This document shows, piece by piece, positions 1 to 12,377 of a DNA stretch of 64,000 nucleotides. This DNA is from Macrothele yani (Eukaryota; Arthropoda; Arachnida; Araneae; Macrothelidae). The position numbers were made by a program, and so were the translations under genes. Where the stretch lies: contig CM076995.1 in the NCBI GenBank assembly GCA_039090855.1, forward strand, positions 119,858,270-119,922,269. The letters run 5' to 3'. The notes under the pieces are model-generated. The model was not told the origin of the DNA, ran no database searches, and saw nothing but the letters and a program-made list of their open reading frames with translations. The stretch's first letter is position 1. Every line of letters starts with the position of its first letter.

Positions 1-1240
1 TTCATTTCTGTAACTGCATTTCATGTCAAAGATTGTGACTTAGCACTTTAAAATTTTTGATGGAAATACTAATAGATATTTTCATGGTTTATTACATGTA
101 ATATTTAAATTTACAGCAAGATCTTTTATGCACAAATTCTCAGTTTTTAAATCATTTATCTATTATGCCAGTGTAACTCTCAGTCACCTGCTTTCTTTAT
201 ACAAAGAGTGTTCCAGCATCCAAGAAATAGCTGCTTACCATCTATATTTTCCTAAAATAGTCATGAAACTTATCAAAAAAGAAAAAAAGTCAAATTATCA
301 GTTAAATCTCTCCATACCTCCTTTAAAATTCCCTAGTTCCATTTATCCTTCATCTACAAACTTGTTAAAATCCTCAAAAATCTGGGGTTCAAGTTAGCCC
401 TCAAACCTCCTCTAACTGCTGTTGGCAGTAACAAAGCCCTGGATTCACCATACTTCTTAGACTGCCTTAGTGTATATGCAGCTGAGTTTCCACATCCTCA
501 GGAGATAAGTGGTACATTGGCAACATGTTGCAATCTATCCAGACTGCAGAATTCTTGAAAATAAGAGATGTCAAGAAAGGCCCTATATCTACAATTCTTT
601 TACTATACTCACCTATGAAGATACTTCAGCTACACCAAATTGGAAAACATAAAATGGATTGCTTTCTTCAACCATAAAATTCCCTTATGCTACAGAGAAA
701 GCACTGAGTTACTGTTGAACATTAACTCTTATAATTTGAACACACCTTTTCTGAAAATCTCTGCTGGCAACAGACAAGTGAGAAAGATCCACCGTGCAAA
801 CTTTTGCTATTGTCACTTATCAATGTTACCAAGGCTTATATTCAATTGAAAGATCCTACTGTAAATTTAAATACTATACATAATAAATAACTAATGCAAA
901 AGTGCCTATTTCCATCGTTAATTTTAAATTACTATTATTGTGTTAACTGCCGTTATTTGATGATAAATTAGCTCTTGCATTTCGTGCTATTTTAATTTTA
1001 GCTAACTTTATGTGGTAAAATGTATAATTCAGCATTATATTTGATTTTGTTTTTTGAAATTAAGAACTAAAATTCATGTGATCTCTTTGTCTTATGATTT
1101 CTAAATCCAAATTATGAGATTTATAATGCTGGTTTATGAACCTTAGATAAATGAAAGATTTATTAAAGAAGGCAATTACATTAAGAATAAAGAATCTGGT
1201 AATAAACCCACAAAGGGTATAAGTCCAATTTGTGTTAAGT
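1..1240. other. AT-rich non-coding sequence
   Basis: No gene, transposon domain or repeat array is recognisable here. Short open frames at 128-397 and 640-849 have no recognisable domain, biased composition and no splice or start context, so I treat them as chance. The inverted repeat of the neighbouring Penelope palindrome begins at about 1245. Confidence 0.5.
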
Positions 1241-1511
1241 TCTGTAATAATATAAGATAGTACAACTCTACTAGTTATCCAAATTTATTGGCGTAAATAA
1301 AATCAAGGTTTCCAAGCTTTCGCACACCAACCAGATGGCTTTCTCAAGGAAGGTAGACTGCAAACTGGATAATAGAACGTTTCAACAATTTGAACGCAGT
1401 GAGTTGACTTGACAATAAACGAAGAGATGCGAACGTAATTATTCAATAAAAACACGAGACATCATGTTTGTTTTGCACACGGAATCCTTGGAGGAAAACA
1501 AAAGGCATTCA

Positions 1512-3073
1512 TTATTTGAAGAATTGGTTCCAAATTCGTGGTAATTCTAGTGAGACGCTATCATTGCAGGCCTCATCGTTGGTAATGAACTCCAATGTTT
1601 CTCGAATGGCAGTGGATTTAGGAGTAGAGTAGGCAGCTAATTTCTTTATGTCATCCCACATAGGATTGGCGGACTTGAACTGGAGTTCTCTGGATAGGGC
1701 TGTGGTTAATTTGCCGTTCTTTATGTCCCTCTTATGCTCGTTTACTCTAATTCTAAATGAACGTTTTGTCATCCCAATGTAGTATCGCTTGGAGCCATTC
1801 GGATATTGTAGAGGGATGGCATAAACACCTGCTTCATTGTAAAGTGGGAGCTCGTCAGTATTTCGCTTAAGCATAGCATATAAAGGTGTCGGAGATTTTA
1901 TGCCGACACCGAGGTTCATCTTTCTGAGCGCGTTCTTGAGTTTATAGGAAACATTTGGTACGTAAGGAATAGAGCCCAGGTAGCGTAGTCGCGGCATAGA
2001 AAGATCGGCATGCCTCTTTTTGTTTCTTTCGATATATCTATGTACCATGTTTGGATCGTATCCTGCCTCGGTCGCCAAATCGATAACGCTTTTTAATTCG
2101 CTTAGTCTAGAAGGAACATCGGAGGAGATGTCGAATCCTCTTCTGATTCGAGAATGGAAGAAAGCTGTCTTGTAATCAGCCGGGCAGAATGAGCTACGGA
2201 GCATCAGGTTTGGAACGCAAGTGGGTTTGTAATAGACTTGTGTACGGAAGCGATTTTCAGACGATTTACTCAGTAAAACATCCAGATAAGGCATTGCATT
2301 ATTGTGTTATAACTCCATAGTGAAATTGATCGTAGGGTGTATATCTTTGATTTTATCCAGGAAGAGCGGGAGAGTCTCCTTTCCATGAGGCCATGTGAAA
2401 AATACGTCGTCAGCATATCGGAGCCAAGTGGTAGGTCTTGGTGTAATGCTGGTGAATATGTGCTGCTCGAATGGGCGAAGGATGGCTTCCGCGAGAATTG
2501 CTGAAAGTGAAGATCCCATCGGAGTGCCATTTGTTTGTTTATAGATTTTTCCTCGGAAACTATAGTAACTAGAATTTGAGACTAAATCCATTAATTTGAA
2601 GATGCTGTGGCAAGATTCTTGCGAATAAAGTGCTGAATTAAGTATAGCTTCTTTTAATGTTCTGGTGGCTTCCTGCACGGGGACCGAAGGATAAAGAGAA
2701 ACCACGTCGAAACTACCGATAATGGCACGCTGTTGGACAGAGATTTGTTTGATTTTCGTGATAAAATCTTGAGTGGAAGTTATTATAAAGTCCGATTCAA
2801 GGCGGTGATTGGCCAGAAATTTGCAAAGTGCCTTCTCTAAATGGTACGTCGGTGCGGATCTCCTTGACACGATGGGTCTCAATGGATTATTATCGGGCTT
2901 GTGGTGCTTAAGTCTTCCGAATAGCTTCGGGATCTGGGGGCCTGGTGGTAATTTGGCGGCTTTCTTGAGATCCTCGGGGATAGCGGTCAACCTGGCAGCT
3001 CTTTGTACCTGGGCAATCCAACAGTTTAAAGGGTTCCTTCGTAGTACTATAGATCCAGAAGCGGAGATGAAGT
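1512..3073 (-). pseudogene. Penelope-like RT plus GIY-YIG endonuclease, left arm (5'-truncated)
   Basis: Read on the minus strand, this encodes the PLE reverse transcriptase from the region with KLFGRLKHHKPD onward. Motif A is FDVVSLYPSVP, motif B is GTPMGSSLSAILAE and motif C is LRYADDVFF. A C-terminal GIY-YIG nuclease domain follows (GVYAIPLQYP, then YYIGMTKRSFRIRVNEHKR). The finger and palm motifs and the YADD box are intact. A TAA stop at about 2304-2306 (after NFTMEL) splits the RT from the GIY-YIG half in the same frame. The N-terminal part is missing. PLEs use the GIY-YIG nuclease for target-primed insertion. The open frame extends past 3073 into the other arm only because the palindrome reads through. 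Confidence 0.85.
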
Positions 3074-3100
3074 CCTCGTCTCCGCTTCTGGATCTATAGT

Positions 3101-4658
3101 ACTTCATCTCCGCTTCTGGATCTATAGTACTACGAAGGAACCCTTTAAACTGTTGGATTGCCCAGGTACAAAGAGCTGCCAGGTTGACCACTATCCCGGA
3201 GGATCTCAAGAAAGCCGCCAAATTACCACCAGGCCCCCAGATCCCGAAGCTATTCGGAAGACTTAAGCACCACAAGCCCGATAATCCATTGAGACCCATC
3301 GTGTCAAGGAGATCCGCACCGACGTACCATTTAGAGAAGGCACTTTGCAAATTTCTGGCTAATCACCGCCCTGAATCGGACTTTATAATAACTTCCACTC
3401 AAGATTTTATCACGAAAATCAAACAATTCTCTGTCCAACAGCGTGACATTATCGGTAGTTTCGACGTGGTTTCTCTTTATCCTTCGGTCCCCGTGCAGGA
3501 AGCCACCAGAACGTTAAAAGAAGCTATATTTAATTCAGCACTTTATTCGCAAGAATCTTGCCACAGCATCTTCAAATTAATGGATTTAGTCTCAAATTCT
3601 AGTTACTATAGTTTCAGAGGAAAATCTATAAACAAACAAATGGCGCTCCGATGGGATCTTCACTTTCAGCAATTCTCGCGGAAGCCATCCTTCGCCCAAT
3701 CGAGCAGCACATATTCACCAGCATTACACCAAGACTTACCACTTGGCTCCGATATGCTGACGACGTATTTTTCATATGGCTTCATGGAAAGGAGACTCTC
3801 CTGCTCTTCCTGGATAAAATCAATGATATACACATTACGATCAATTTCACTATGGAGTTATAACACAATAATGCATTGCCTTATCTGGATGTTTTACTGA
3901 GTAAATCGTCTGAAAATTGCTTCCTTACACAAGTCTATTACAAACCCATTTCCGTTCCCAACCTGATGCTCCGTAGCTCATTCTGCCCGGCTGATTACAA
4001 GACAGATTTCTTCCATTCTCGAATCAGAAGAGCATTCGACATCTCCTCCGATGTTCCTTCTAGACTAAGCGAATTAAAAAGCGTTATCGATTTGGCGACC
4101 GAGGCAGGATACGATCCAAACATGGTACATAGATATATCGAAAGAAACAAAAAGAGGCATGCCGATCTTTCTATGCCATGACTATGCTATGTGGGCTCTA
4201 TTCCTTACGTACCAAATGTTTCCTATAAACTCAAGAACACGCTCAGAAAGATGAACCTCAGTGTCGGCATAAGATCTCCGACGCCTTTATATGCTATGCT
4301 TAAGCGAAATACTGACGAGCTCCCACTTTACAATGAAGCAGGTGTTTATGCCATCCCTCTACAATATCCGAATGGCTCCAAGCGATACTACATTGGGATG
4401 ACAAAATGTTCATTTAGAATTAGAGTAAACGAGCATAAGAGGGACATAAAGAATGGCAAATTAATCACAGCCCTATCCAGAGAACTCCAGTTCAAGTCCG
4501 CCAATCCTATGTGGGATGACATAAAGAAATTAGCTGCCTACTCTACTCCTAAATCCACTGCCATTCGAGAAACATTGGAGTTCATTACCAACGATGAGGC
4601 CTGCAATGATAGCGTCTCACTAGAATTACCACGAATTTGGAACCAATTCTTCAAATAA
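3101..4658 (+). pseudogene. Penelope-like RT plus GIY-YIG endonuclease, right arm (5'-truncated, frameshifted)
   Basis: This is the mirror copy of the left arm. RT motif A (FDVVSLYPSVP) lies near 3460-3490. One base lost near 3627 (AAAATC for AAAAATC) shifts motif B into another frame, where GSSLSAILAE and YADDVFF follow at 3651-3863. The in-frame TAA after NFTMEL at about 3862 is the same one seen in the left arm. A further TGA at about 4180, where the left arm has CGA, interrupts the thumb region. GIY-YIG then reads open at 4191-4658 (GVYAIPLQYP, YYIGMTKCSF). The copy is inactive. Its 3' UTR runs to about 4930. Confidence 0.85.
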
Positions 4659-4930
4659 TGAATGCCTTTTGTTTTCCTCCAAGGATTTCGCATGCAAAAC
4701 AAACATGATATCTCGTGTTTTTATTAAATAATTACGTTCGCATTTCTTCATTTATTGTCAAGTCAACTCACCGTGTTCAAATTGTTGAAACATTCTATTA
4801 TCCAGTTTGCAGTTTGCTGTCTACCTTCCTTGAGAAAGCCATCTGGTTGATGTGCGAAAGCTTGGAAACCTTGATTTTATTTACGCCAATAAATTCGGAT
4901 AACTAGTGTAGTTGTACTATCTTATATATA

Positions 4931-6726
4931 GTTGGTGTACAGTTCCTTGCGTTATTATTTCTGTAATAATTTCTAGCATTATTCAGAAAAGTAGTTTAGG
5001 TTATATTTTATTTCTTGATAGGGCCTGTATCTTAATGTCAGATCTGGCAACATTTTGTAAACTGCGTTCGTTATCAACAAGCAATACAAACTGAAGTCAA
5101 AGCATGGAGAACAGGCCTTAATAGTCACCAAAAGGTGCATTCGTCAAAAAAAAAAGAAAAAAAAAAAAAGAAAGAAAAAAATAATCAAAGTGGAACTAAG
5201 TAAATTCTTCAACTGAATAATACTTGTTAAAAGTTATACAGCTTGCAATGATCCAACCTGCCTAGCTCCTTCGCCCAGCCCAACTAGATGAATCCTAGAG
5301 GGAGGACTGTCTAAAGCTAAGTTGACATGTACATTTAAGTTACTGACTGACAGTGCACAAAAATTTAACAAACACAAATTTTGAACTCAACTGTTTTAAT
5401 TTTTAGTCACTGACATTAGCATTTAGTCAGAGAACAATAATTTACCTTATAAAAAAGGTATCTCATTCACCTTGGCAATACGAAGCCTTACACAGAAAAC
5501 CTCCAGATTCAGATCCATATAGCCCATCGTTTCCAAGCACTTCCACCTCATGAAATCAGAAGAGTTCAAAAGTAATAGTCCTTTCTATCAAAATGAAACA
5601 TCCAATAAATACTGCATAAATAGGTCATCACCTCATCACACTCAGCCGGTAGGTAGTCACGCTTTGCATGTACTCCACTCTTCAGAAAGCACACCAGCAG
5701 GAACAGGTGAAAATGATAGTTAATTTTACTGCATCATGCTCCTCAGTACATAGTCACACTCAGCATGTGCTCCACAGACAGCACAACACCGGCAGGAACA
5801 AATGAGAATGATAGTTCAAATTTTACTGCATCATGCTCAGAACGTAGTCACACAGGCATGTACTCCATTCCTCAGACAGCACAACACCAGCAAGGACAGC
5901 TGACGATGACGATGATGATTATGGGCAAAACACGTAACAACTGACCCCGATTTCAGAGTTTCAACGGCCTTTTTTGGCAATGAAGGGAAAAGCACAGCAC
6001 AACATGACGGCATGACATCGGCCACACAAAGGAGTGATAAGATCCTGGTTACATGCTTTTATCTCACTTCGAACAATTGCCAAAAAGCGTGCATCCAATA
6101 TTATGCAAATGCAACGCCAAGACAATAAAAAAAGATGACTAAAGAAGAGGTGTTCGACAGGAAAGTGCTTTGATGCCTTTAGATATTCTTCAGTGCCACA
6201 TGAGTGCCTTTTTGTGATGATAACTATTTCTCTCTTCCCCGTAACATGACAAGATATTTTATTGAAAAAGGTAATAAAAAAATGGATCTGTGTCTGGCAT
6301 AGCTTGTAAAGCACTTAGTCGTAGCATTGTACACGTAGTTGTATAAATCCTCGGACAAGAATTGACATCTATGTCTCTTCCATAGTAGCAAAATTTAAAA
6401 AAGTGTAAAAGTCAGGATTGCATTGGGATAGCAACAGTTTTTGGGACTACTATTTTTAAATATTAATTGTGAGATAGATGATAAGTGTGAGAAAGCTTAA
6501 TGGTTGGCTTCATGGATCAAAAACTTGGACTTCAGAAACCATATATAGAATGCAGGAAAACATCAATAAGAACTCCACTGTATGCATGAAGATACTTCAT
6601 CAAGTTTTCACTGATAAATGATTTTTGTGCCATAAAAAGTAAAATATTTTAATGTGTTGTGTATGCAATTCATGGAGGTTGATTAAATTTACTACTAATT
6701 AGTACCATTGCATATATACACATGTG
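4931..6726. other. Non-coding spacer with A-rich tract and minisatellite
   Basis: No gene is supported. The stretch contains an A-rich tract near 5145-5185 and the three-unit tandem repeat listed separately. A minus-strand open frame at 5961-6314 has no recognisable domain and overlaps the edge of the repeat, so it is probably chance. Confidence 0.5.
5650..5915. repeat. Three-unit tandem repeat, period about 95 bp
   Basis: Three diverged units start near 5652, 5750 and 5843. Each contains a GTAGTCACAC-like start, GCATGTACTCCA, CAGACAGCACAACACC and ends in TTTTACTGCATCATGCTC. The third unit is truncated and runs into a GACGATGACGATGATG stretch. I see no coding role. Confidence 0.75.
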
Positions 6727-9700
6727 CAGGGATCGCATTCCTCCTAAAATTCCTAATATTTTGTGACCCTCCTTAAATTCCTAAAATTATACCTAAAATT
6801 TTCTATTCATCCTAAAATTTTCGTAAGCTTATTTATTAAAAACACAACCGTTATTAACGCCAATAAATTTATCATTACGCAGGGTGCGCACGCGTGCTTG
6901 AAAACCTGGAAAGTCCTGGAAAATCATGATTACGTTTTCAAGGCCTGGAATATCCTGGAAAAACGGTGTTTTTTAATGCCGTCTTGAAAAGCCTTGAAAT
7001 TTGAAATTAGTGCTTAAAAAATGCCCTTTTAGGAAATCGTGTTACTGTTACCCCTTCATTTTTTAAAGTTCCTTTTCTCTGTTCTCAAAGAAACCACCGG
7101 CAGCGGTTTCCGATGTGCACCAAATCCTAATTTGGCTGGGGGGAAAAAAATAAAAAAAAAGGCACTACTTCCAGTGCAATAAAATTGGATGATTACTAGT
7201 AGGTCGAAGGGGAGCTTGATGTCCGTCCAACAATTGAGAACAGAAGGGGAAAGAAGAGGCATTTAGCATTTGCAGGGGGTCGCGTATGTACCAAGTCAGC
7301 TGGCATCCACCAGTGAGGAGTATGCCTGAACAACACATTCATCTTCTTCTTGTTTATGTGCATGCCACCCTCCCTCCCCTCAAGAGACTTCCACTACTTA
7401 TGATAAAAAATAAGAAAACTATCTTTGCGAATTTTTCACGAAAGTGGCTGAAATTTTTACATTCACTGTAATTGGATTACAGAAGCTCACTTCCAAAATT
7501 CCAGTTGAATCGGTTTAAAACTTTAAAAGTTAGCATTGGTAATTTTTATTATGGACAAGTATGTGTGCCTCTTTGGACAGAGTGAGCCTCCAGCAGAAAG
7601 GGTGTTACCATAGCAACGGTTGATTGACAGCTGGGAGCGCTGATCTGAAGCCCTTGGTTGGGAAGAAAGCAAACACCTGTTTATCACTTCCACAGCACAA
7701 AAGGACTAGGAGAATATTTTCAGAAATCCATTTTTCTGAATTTTGAAAATAACACAGTAAAATTTTTACAGTAGTTAAGATACATCACAATAAAGTTCTA
7801 GTGCAAATTTCGCCAAATTCCGTTAGGAACTTTAGCAGATGCAAAAAAAAAAAAAAAAAAAAAACAACGTTGCATAATCGGATTGAAAAAAGAAACAGTA
7901 ATTATAAATTACGGGAAAAGCAAGTGAATTATTTTTTTTAGATGCCATGGTTTATTTAAACAGTGATCCTTAAATTTTTTTTCTGCGATGATATGGACTC
8001 TATTTGAATTACAAACACGTTTTTATTCAGACGTCTGAGTTACTGTTTTAATAAAAAAATCATCTATAATTAAAAAGTTTTCAATGGATTTAAGCAATAT
8101 TCAGCAGATAAACAAACGTATTTTAGTAAATTGCAACATCATGACGTAAATTTGGTAATTTAATTTTGTCGAAAATTGGGGAGCATTTTTTTTTACAGTT
8201 TCTATTATAGTTAAAGTGAAGGAGGAAATGTGCAACTTGACAGTTCAGTGAGCTGCAGGTGGTGATTTATGGCGATGTGCCAAATGAAAAGAAGCCATTC
8301 CATCAGGTAATTCCAAAGGTTGTGTTGTGTGGACGCGTCCTCCTGCTGTTTGATCTTAATTGGAATGTTTTTGTGCAGGGGGGGGGGTTTCGAGAGAAAT
8401 ATCCGTTTCAGCTTTACAGCTTTCACGGCTCTTTTTTTTTTTTTCTTGGTAATAAATAAAAATCATAGTTGCTGCATTCACCATTGATCCATGTTTGCAT
8501 TTCTTGAATATAAACAGCAGACAATCAGAAACATAGTGTTGGGCGGGTCTTGATGATCTTCATTTTGCATATGCTGAATTCAGTTCTGTGGGAATAAGGA
8601 ATGACTTATACTGTGAATATATACAAAACTACATATTTTTGAGCTGAAAAAATAGGTCTACTTGTACACAGTAGCTAAAGTGTGAACTCAGATGAAGACA
8701 ATCAGACATACGGACGTCTGATTCCATAAAAAAAAATCAACATAGTTTTTTTATTTACACTACAGGTAAAAAAGCAAAAACATGTTTTTAAACGTTATAA
8801 AGGAAAACGGATTTTTGAAACGCATGACTTGATGATCTTAATTTCTGAAAGTTTCTTTTTTCCACATCCTTTTTTTTCAGTTACAATACACTGTAACAGG
8901 ATACTGTGTGTTATATCACTTAGAGATATGGCAGATTTTCGGTTGCTGATATCGGCGATCGTAAGCGGTAGTTGCATTGCGATTGTTGATGATGACAAGA
9001 TAAATACTGGAGTGATGTAAAATGTTGCATAAACTAAAAAAAATAAAAAAAATAAAGCCCTCCCCCCACCCCGAACTTTTATGCGGTCATCGTAGCTGAT
9101 CAACCATTTCATTCCATGAACATCAGCACATTTCAATCATTTGAACATTGGGGGTATCTGAAGGAATTCAGCCGTGCTTAAGCGCCCTAGCGCAACGAAA
9201 ACATGCTAATTTTGGACAGTTCTATTCCCTTCCCCTCTACCATCCCTAATAATTGAGAGTGTTTCAAATATTCTATTTATGAGCTAGTTTTCGTGCTGTT
9301 TGTTATGCTTTTATTTTCGAAGAAAGAGAGGGAAAATAAGGAAAAGCAGCTAGAGAAAAAAAGAAAAGCTGAGTTTGATGACAAAATAAAAGAAAATGAT
9401 GCAGAAATAAATAAGCTTAAAAAAGATAAAGAAGCCTCCCTAGCAGTAATTCAAGAGGGAACAGAAAGAATGAGAAAAGCTGTAGAAAAACAAAATACTG
9501 TTGAAATAGCAGTTGCCTCTAACTTGATCATACAAGGTTCAGCTGAAATAAAGAAAACTGAAAGTAAATTAGCTGTGGTGGAAGCAGAAAAAGATAGGCT
9601 TATCAGGAAAAGGTTGAAACAATAATATGAAAAAAGTAATTCAGTGAACAATTGTACATAGTTCTTGGTTTTCAATTACCTTTTTAGGATATTATAGTTT

Positions 9701-10628
9701 AATGTGAAACCTGAAAACTTTACTGGAAAATCGTGAATTGCTTCTGGTTCAACAGCATATTAATGTTCAAAGTGAAACTTGAATGTGGTAAATATACTTG
9801 AATATGATAATAACACGTGAAAAGATAAGAACTGAACATTAGAAGTAAATCATACTTAAACTTTAGACATTAGACGTTATGCAAAAAATTTGGGTGTGAA
9901 CTTCGACCATATATACTAATGGACTGCGCATTGGCAATAGCTGCATCAAAGCCGCCATGGCTCAAACATTGGGCAAGTCATCATCAGACTCCAAATTTCG
10001 TGTACAAATGCTGTTATTATTACTAATTTACGCTGCAGAACTTCAGTGTTTTCGGTGTATTATGTGAATGCACCTCATATATAATGAAAACTCTTCAGGT
10101 AAGTTTACTTATGAGCTATATACATGCATGATCGTGTTGTTTACATTTTGTGATTTATAATGTGATGAACATTTGCGAAGAATTTGGAACATGCATTCCA
10201 TTTTTTTTTTCTTAAGTTACTATATTTTTATATCAATAGCTGCAAGTTTCTGGTTAAGTAATTGAACTTTATTGACTTAGGTATTTAATTCGTTTCTTAC
10301 CCATGAAAAATCATAGAACTTTCTTTACTATATCGGTCAGAGCAACCATAAGCACAGCAGGTGTAACCCATCTTTTTGACTGTTGTCATGTGATTTTATG
10401 TTGGAGCCAGAAATTTTGATGTCATGCGCAGTCTATCAGTATATATGGTTGAAGGGTGTGAAGCAAACTCTTTACAATGTATACAAAGTTGTTTTACTAG
10501 ATGTATACAAATATACATCTAGTTTTTATTGAAATACACTCCTAAAATTTTCCTAAAATTTTTCTAAAAATTCCTAAAATTCCTAAAATTCTTACCTAAC
10601 ATTTTCCAGAAGTATGCTATGATCCCTG
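6727..10628. mobile_element. Unclassified DNA transposon-like element with CAGGGATC ends
   Basis: The left end starts CAGGGATCGCATTCC and the right end finishes TATGATCCCTG, so the terminal 8 bp are inverted. The flanks are an identical CATGTG on both sides (6721-6726 and 10629-10634), a possible 6-bp target duplication. Both subterminal regions carry arrays of CCTAAAATT (6740-6825 and 10530-10600) in the same orientation. The ends fit the loose YARNG consensus of hAT elements, but hAT normally duplicates 8 bp. No transposase domain was recognised, only the small ORF at 9305. Another hAT-like start (CAGGGTGCGCACGCG at 6880, followed by CCTGGAAAGTCCTGG) suggests nesting. Confidence 0.55.
9305..9625 (+). 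CDS. Hypothetical coiled-coil protein (about 106 aa)
   Basis: I do not recognise the family. From the first ATG at 9305 the product is about 106 residues, rich in Lys and Glu with heptad-like spacing: KERENKEKQLEKKRKAEF near the start, a mid segment with AVEKQNTVEIAVASNLI, and a basic end RLIRKRLKQ. This predicts one long helix or coiled coil. It lies inside the CAGGGATC-ended element, which suggests it is the C-terminal exon of an element-encoded protein or a captured exon. The composition is clearly protein-like compared with the surrounding AT-rich DNA. No promoter or poly(A) signal could be assigned. Confidence 0.4.
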   Translation: MLLFSKKERENKEKQLEKKRKAEFDDKIKENDAEINKLKKDKEASLAVIQEGTERMRKAVEKQNTVEIAVASNLIIQGSAEIKKTESKLAVVEAEKDRLIRKRLKQ

Positions 10629-12377
10629 CATGTGTATACCTGTGTCGGCATCAATTAGTGATGGGCCTTTTGTAAATGACTCTTCACTATGAGTGGTTCA
10701 CTGTCACTACTGTGAATGATTATTCAATCAGCCATTACTGCGACACTCACTGAAGTTGTAGCACATTAATTTTTTCCCACCCCCATGGGTTCAGAAACAA
10801 ATTACCAAAAAAAAAAAAAAAAAAAAAAAAAATGTAATGTCAAGAATTGTCAGCCATTGTGTGAATGAGCCACCTAGGGAGTATGATGAAACTTAAGAAT
10901 GGAAATATGTGAATGTCATTCATTTTAATGGTGTATTCGTAAGCCCTCATGAACTGGTCAACTAGGCTCTTGCTTTTTTTGTGGTAGTTTGCCAGTTTCC
11001 ATTTTGGAGCAAAGTGCAAATTAGTACTTGCCACTTACCAGATGGTGATTAACTGACAACTTTGGTGATTAAATTTATTTTAGTGGTTGCCAGTTCGGCC
11101 ATTTATTATTTTTAGTGCCAATTTACAAAAGTATAATAATTCAGAAGTAAAGGTAAAAGTAAGTGAAACCAGTCTTAACTAGGGATGGCAAAAATCTCGT
11201 TGTTCTTGAACATCATCAAAGTTGTGCCACCGATAATCAATGTTTAAAGCTTGATGTTGCAGAACCCTTTTAGTGCAACACTGTTGATTTGGCCTGCATG
11301 TGTTGTTCTAAAAGCGAGGTGGGCTGAATGATCAGACCTCGATTTTGACCCGAGTAGTTCCCGAATCAGACTACAGATATCAGCATAAATGATCATATCA
11401 TTTATTAATCATATTGTTTTGAAATGAAATCTCCACGCACAAATCATACCATCAAACAGCAATATTATTGAGAAAACCATGAGAATATACAATAAGAACC
11501 CAATCATAAGTTCGCATTCGCGGCTGCTCAAGCACTTTCACCGCATGACAGGAAGAAGACTAATTTTAGCCAAAACTTTTCCTACTACAGTTGAGGCAGG
11601 GCTGTTCACAAGGGATTGTGGGTGAATTATAGAACGTTACATTGTCGGAAATTACTTTTTCGAGCCCCGTTCAAAGTTTAATAACGTGCAACTCGTGGTC
11701 CAGTGACAATGGCATGTTTATTTCTTTTGCGGACTTTGCCGGGCAGAAGAACAAAATGTGTTTTATTACTAGAAACTCTTCACATTATTATTTTCTTTTT
11801 CCTGAACATACCGATACAATCGCAAAACTCAGCCAATTACAAATCCCCCCCCACATCTTTTTTCAAATTCCTGTGTTAGCTGAGGACGAACTTTATTGAC
11901 AGCTTGTTCCTCAATATTTGCAGACGTGTGTTTTGAATCACCTTAGAATAACATCAACCTGTAAGGAAATCTTGAAATGGCTAGTTGTAGTGAGATGATT
12001 TTGAATCCCTTTAGAATGACATCAGTCTGTAAGGGTATATTCAAAATTAAGGGAGTCATCATTATATTCCCTCATTTTTTTTTTTTTTTTTTTTTGCAGA
12101 AGAAAGAACAGTTTTTGAAAATTCATTTTGAATTTGCAATTTCTATTTCAAAAAAATATTACACATAAAGTTATTTTTAAACAAAATTCAGTTATCTGAA
12201 ATGTAATATATTTAAAATATATATATATATATATATATATTACAGGTATAGAAATGTTAAGAAAATTCTCATAAAGTTCAGGGAAAATTTTTGTCCCAAA
12301 ATATTAAAATTTATGGAAAGTACAGTGTTTTTTCTTGACGCTTGCAATTTTGAAGAAACTGGCCATTTCTAGCATAT

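Larger units (their letters stand above)
1245..4930. mobile_element. Head-to-head palindromic pair of Penelope-like elements
   Basis: Two copies of one PLE lie in inverted orientation: a minus-strand arm (about 1245-3073) and a plus-strand arm (3101-about 4930). They are separated by a 27-bp spacer that repeats about 22 bp of the right-arm start. The arms match through the coding region, the 3' UTR and the outer ends (TTATCCAAATTTATTGG on the left against CCAATAAATTCGGATAA on the right). Both are 5'-truncated at the same point inside the reverse transcriptase, so neither can be autonomous. The arms differ by scattered substitutions, by an indel near 3630 and by CpG-type changes near 4182, so the palindrome is not very recent. 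Inverted or partial tandem copies are known for Penelope elements; the exact matching truncation here is what I see in the sequence. Confidence 0.85.

Noticed and set aside
2307..3350. A 347-codon minus-strand frame crossing the palindrome centre
   Set aside because: Its N-terminal third is the antisense of the right PLE arm; only the part below 3073 is real PLE coding sequence.
4800..4900. Hammerhead motif in the 1.2-4.9 kb PLE (CTGGTTGATGTGCGAAAGC)
   Set aside because: The CUGANGA box is not matched and there is no stem II between the boxes.
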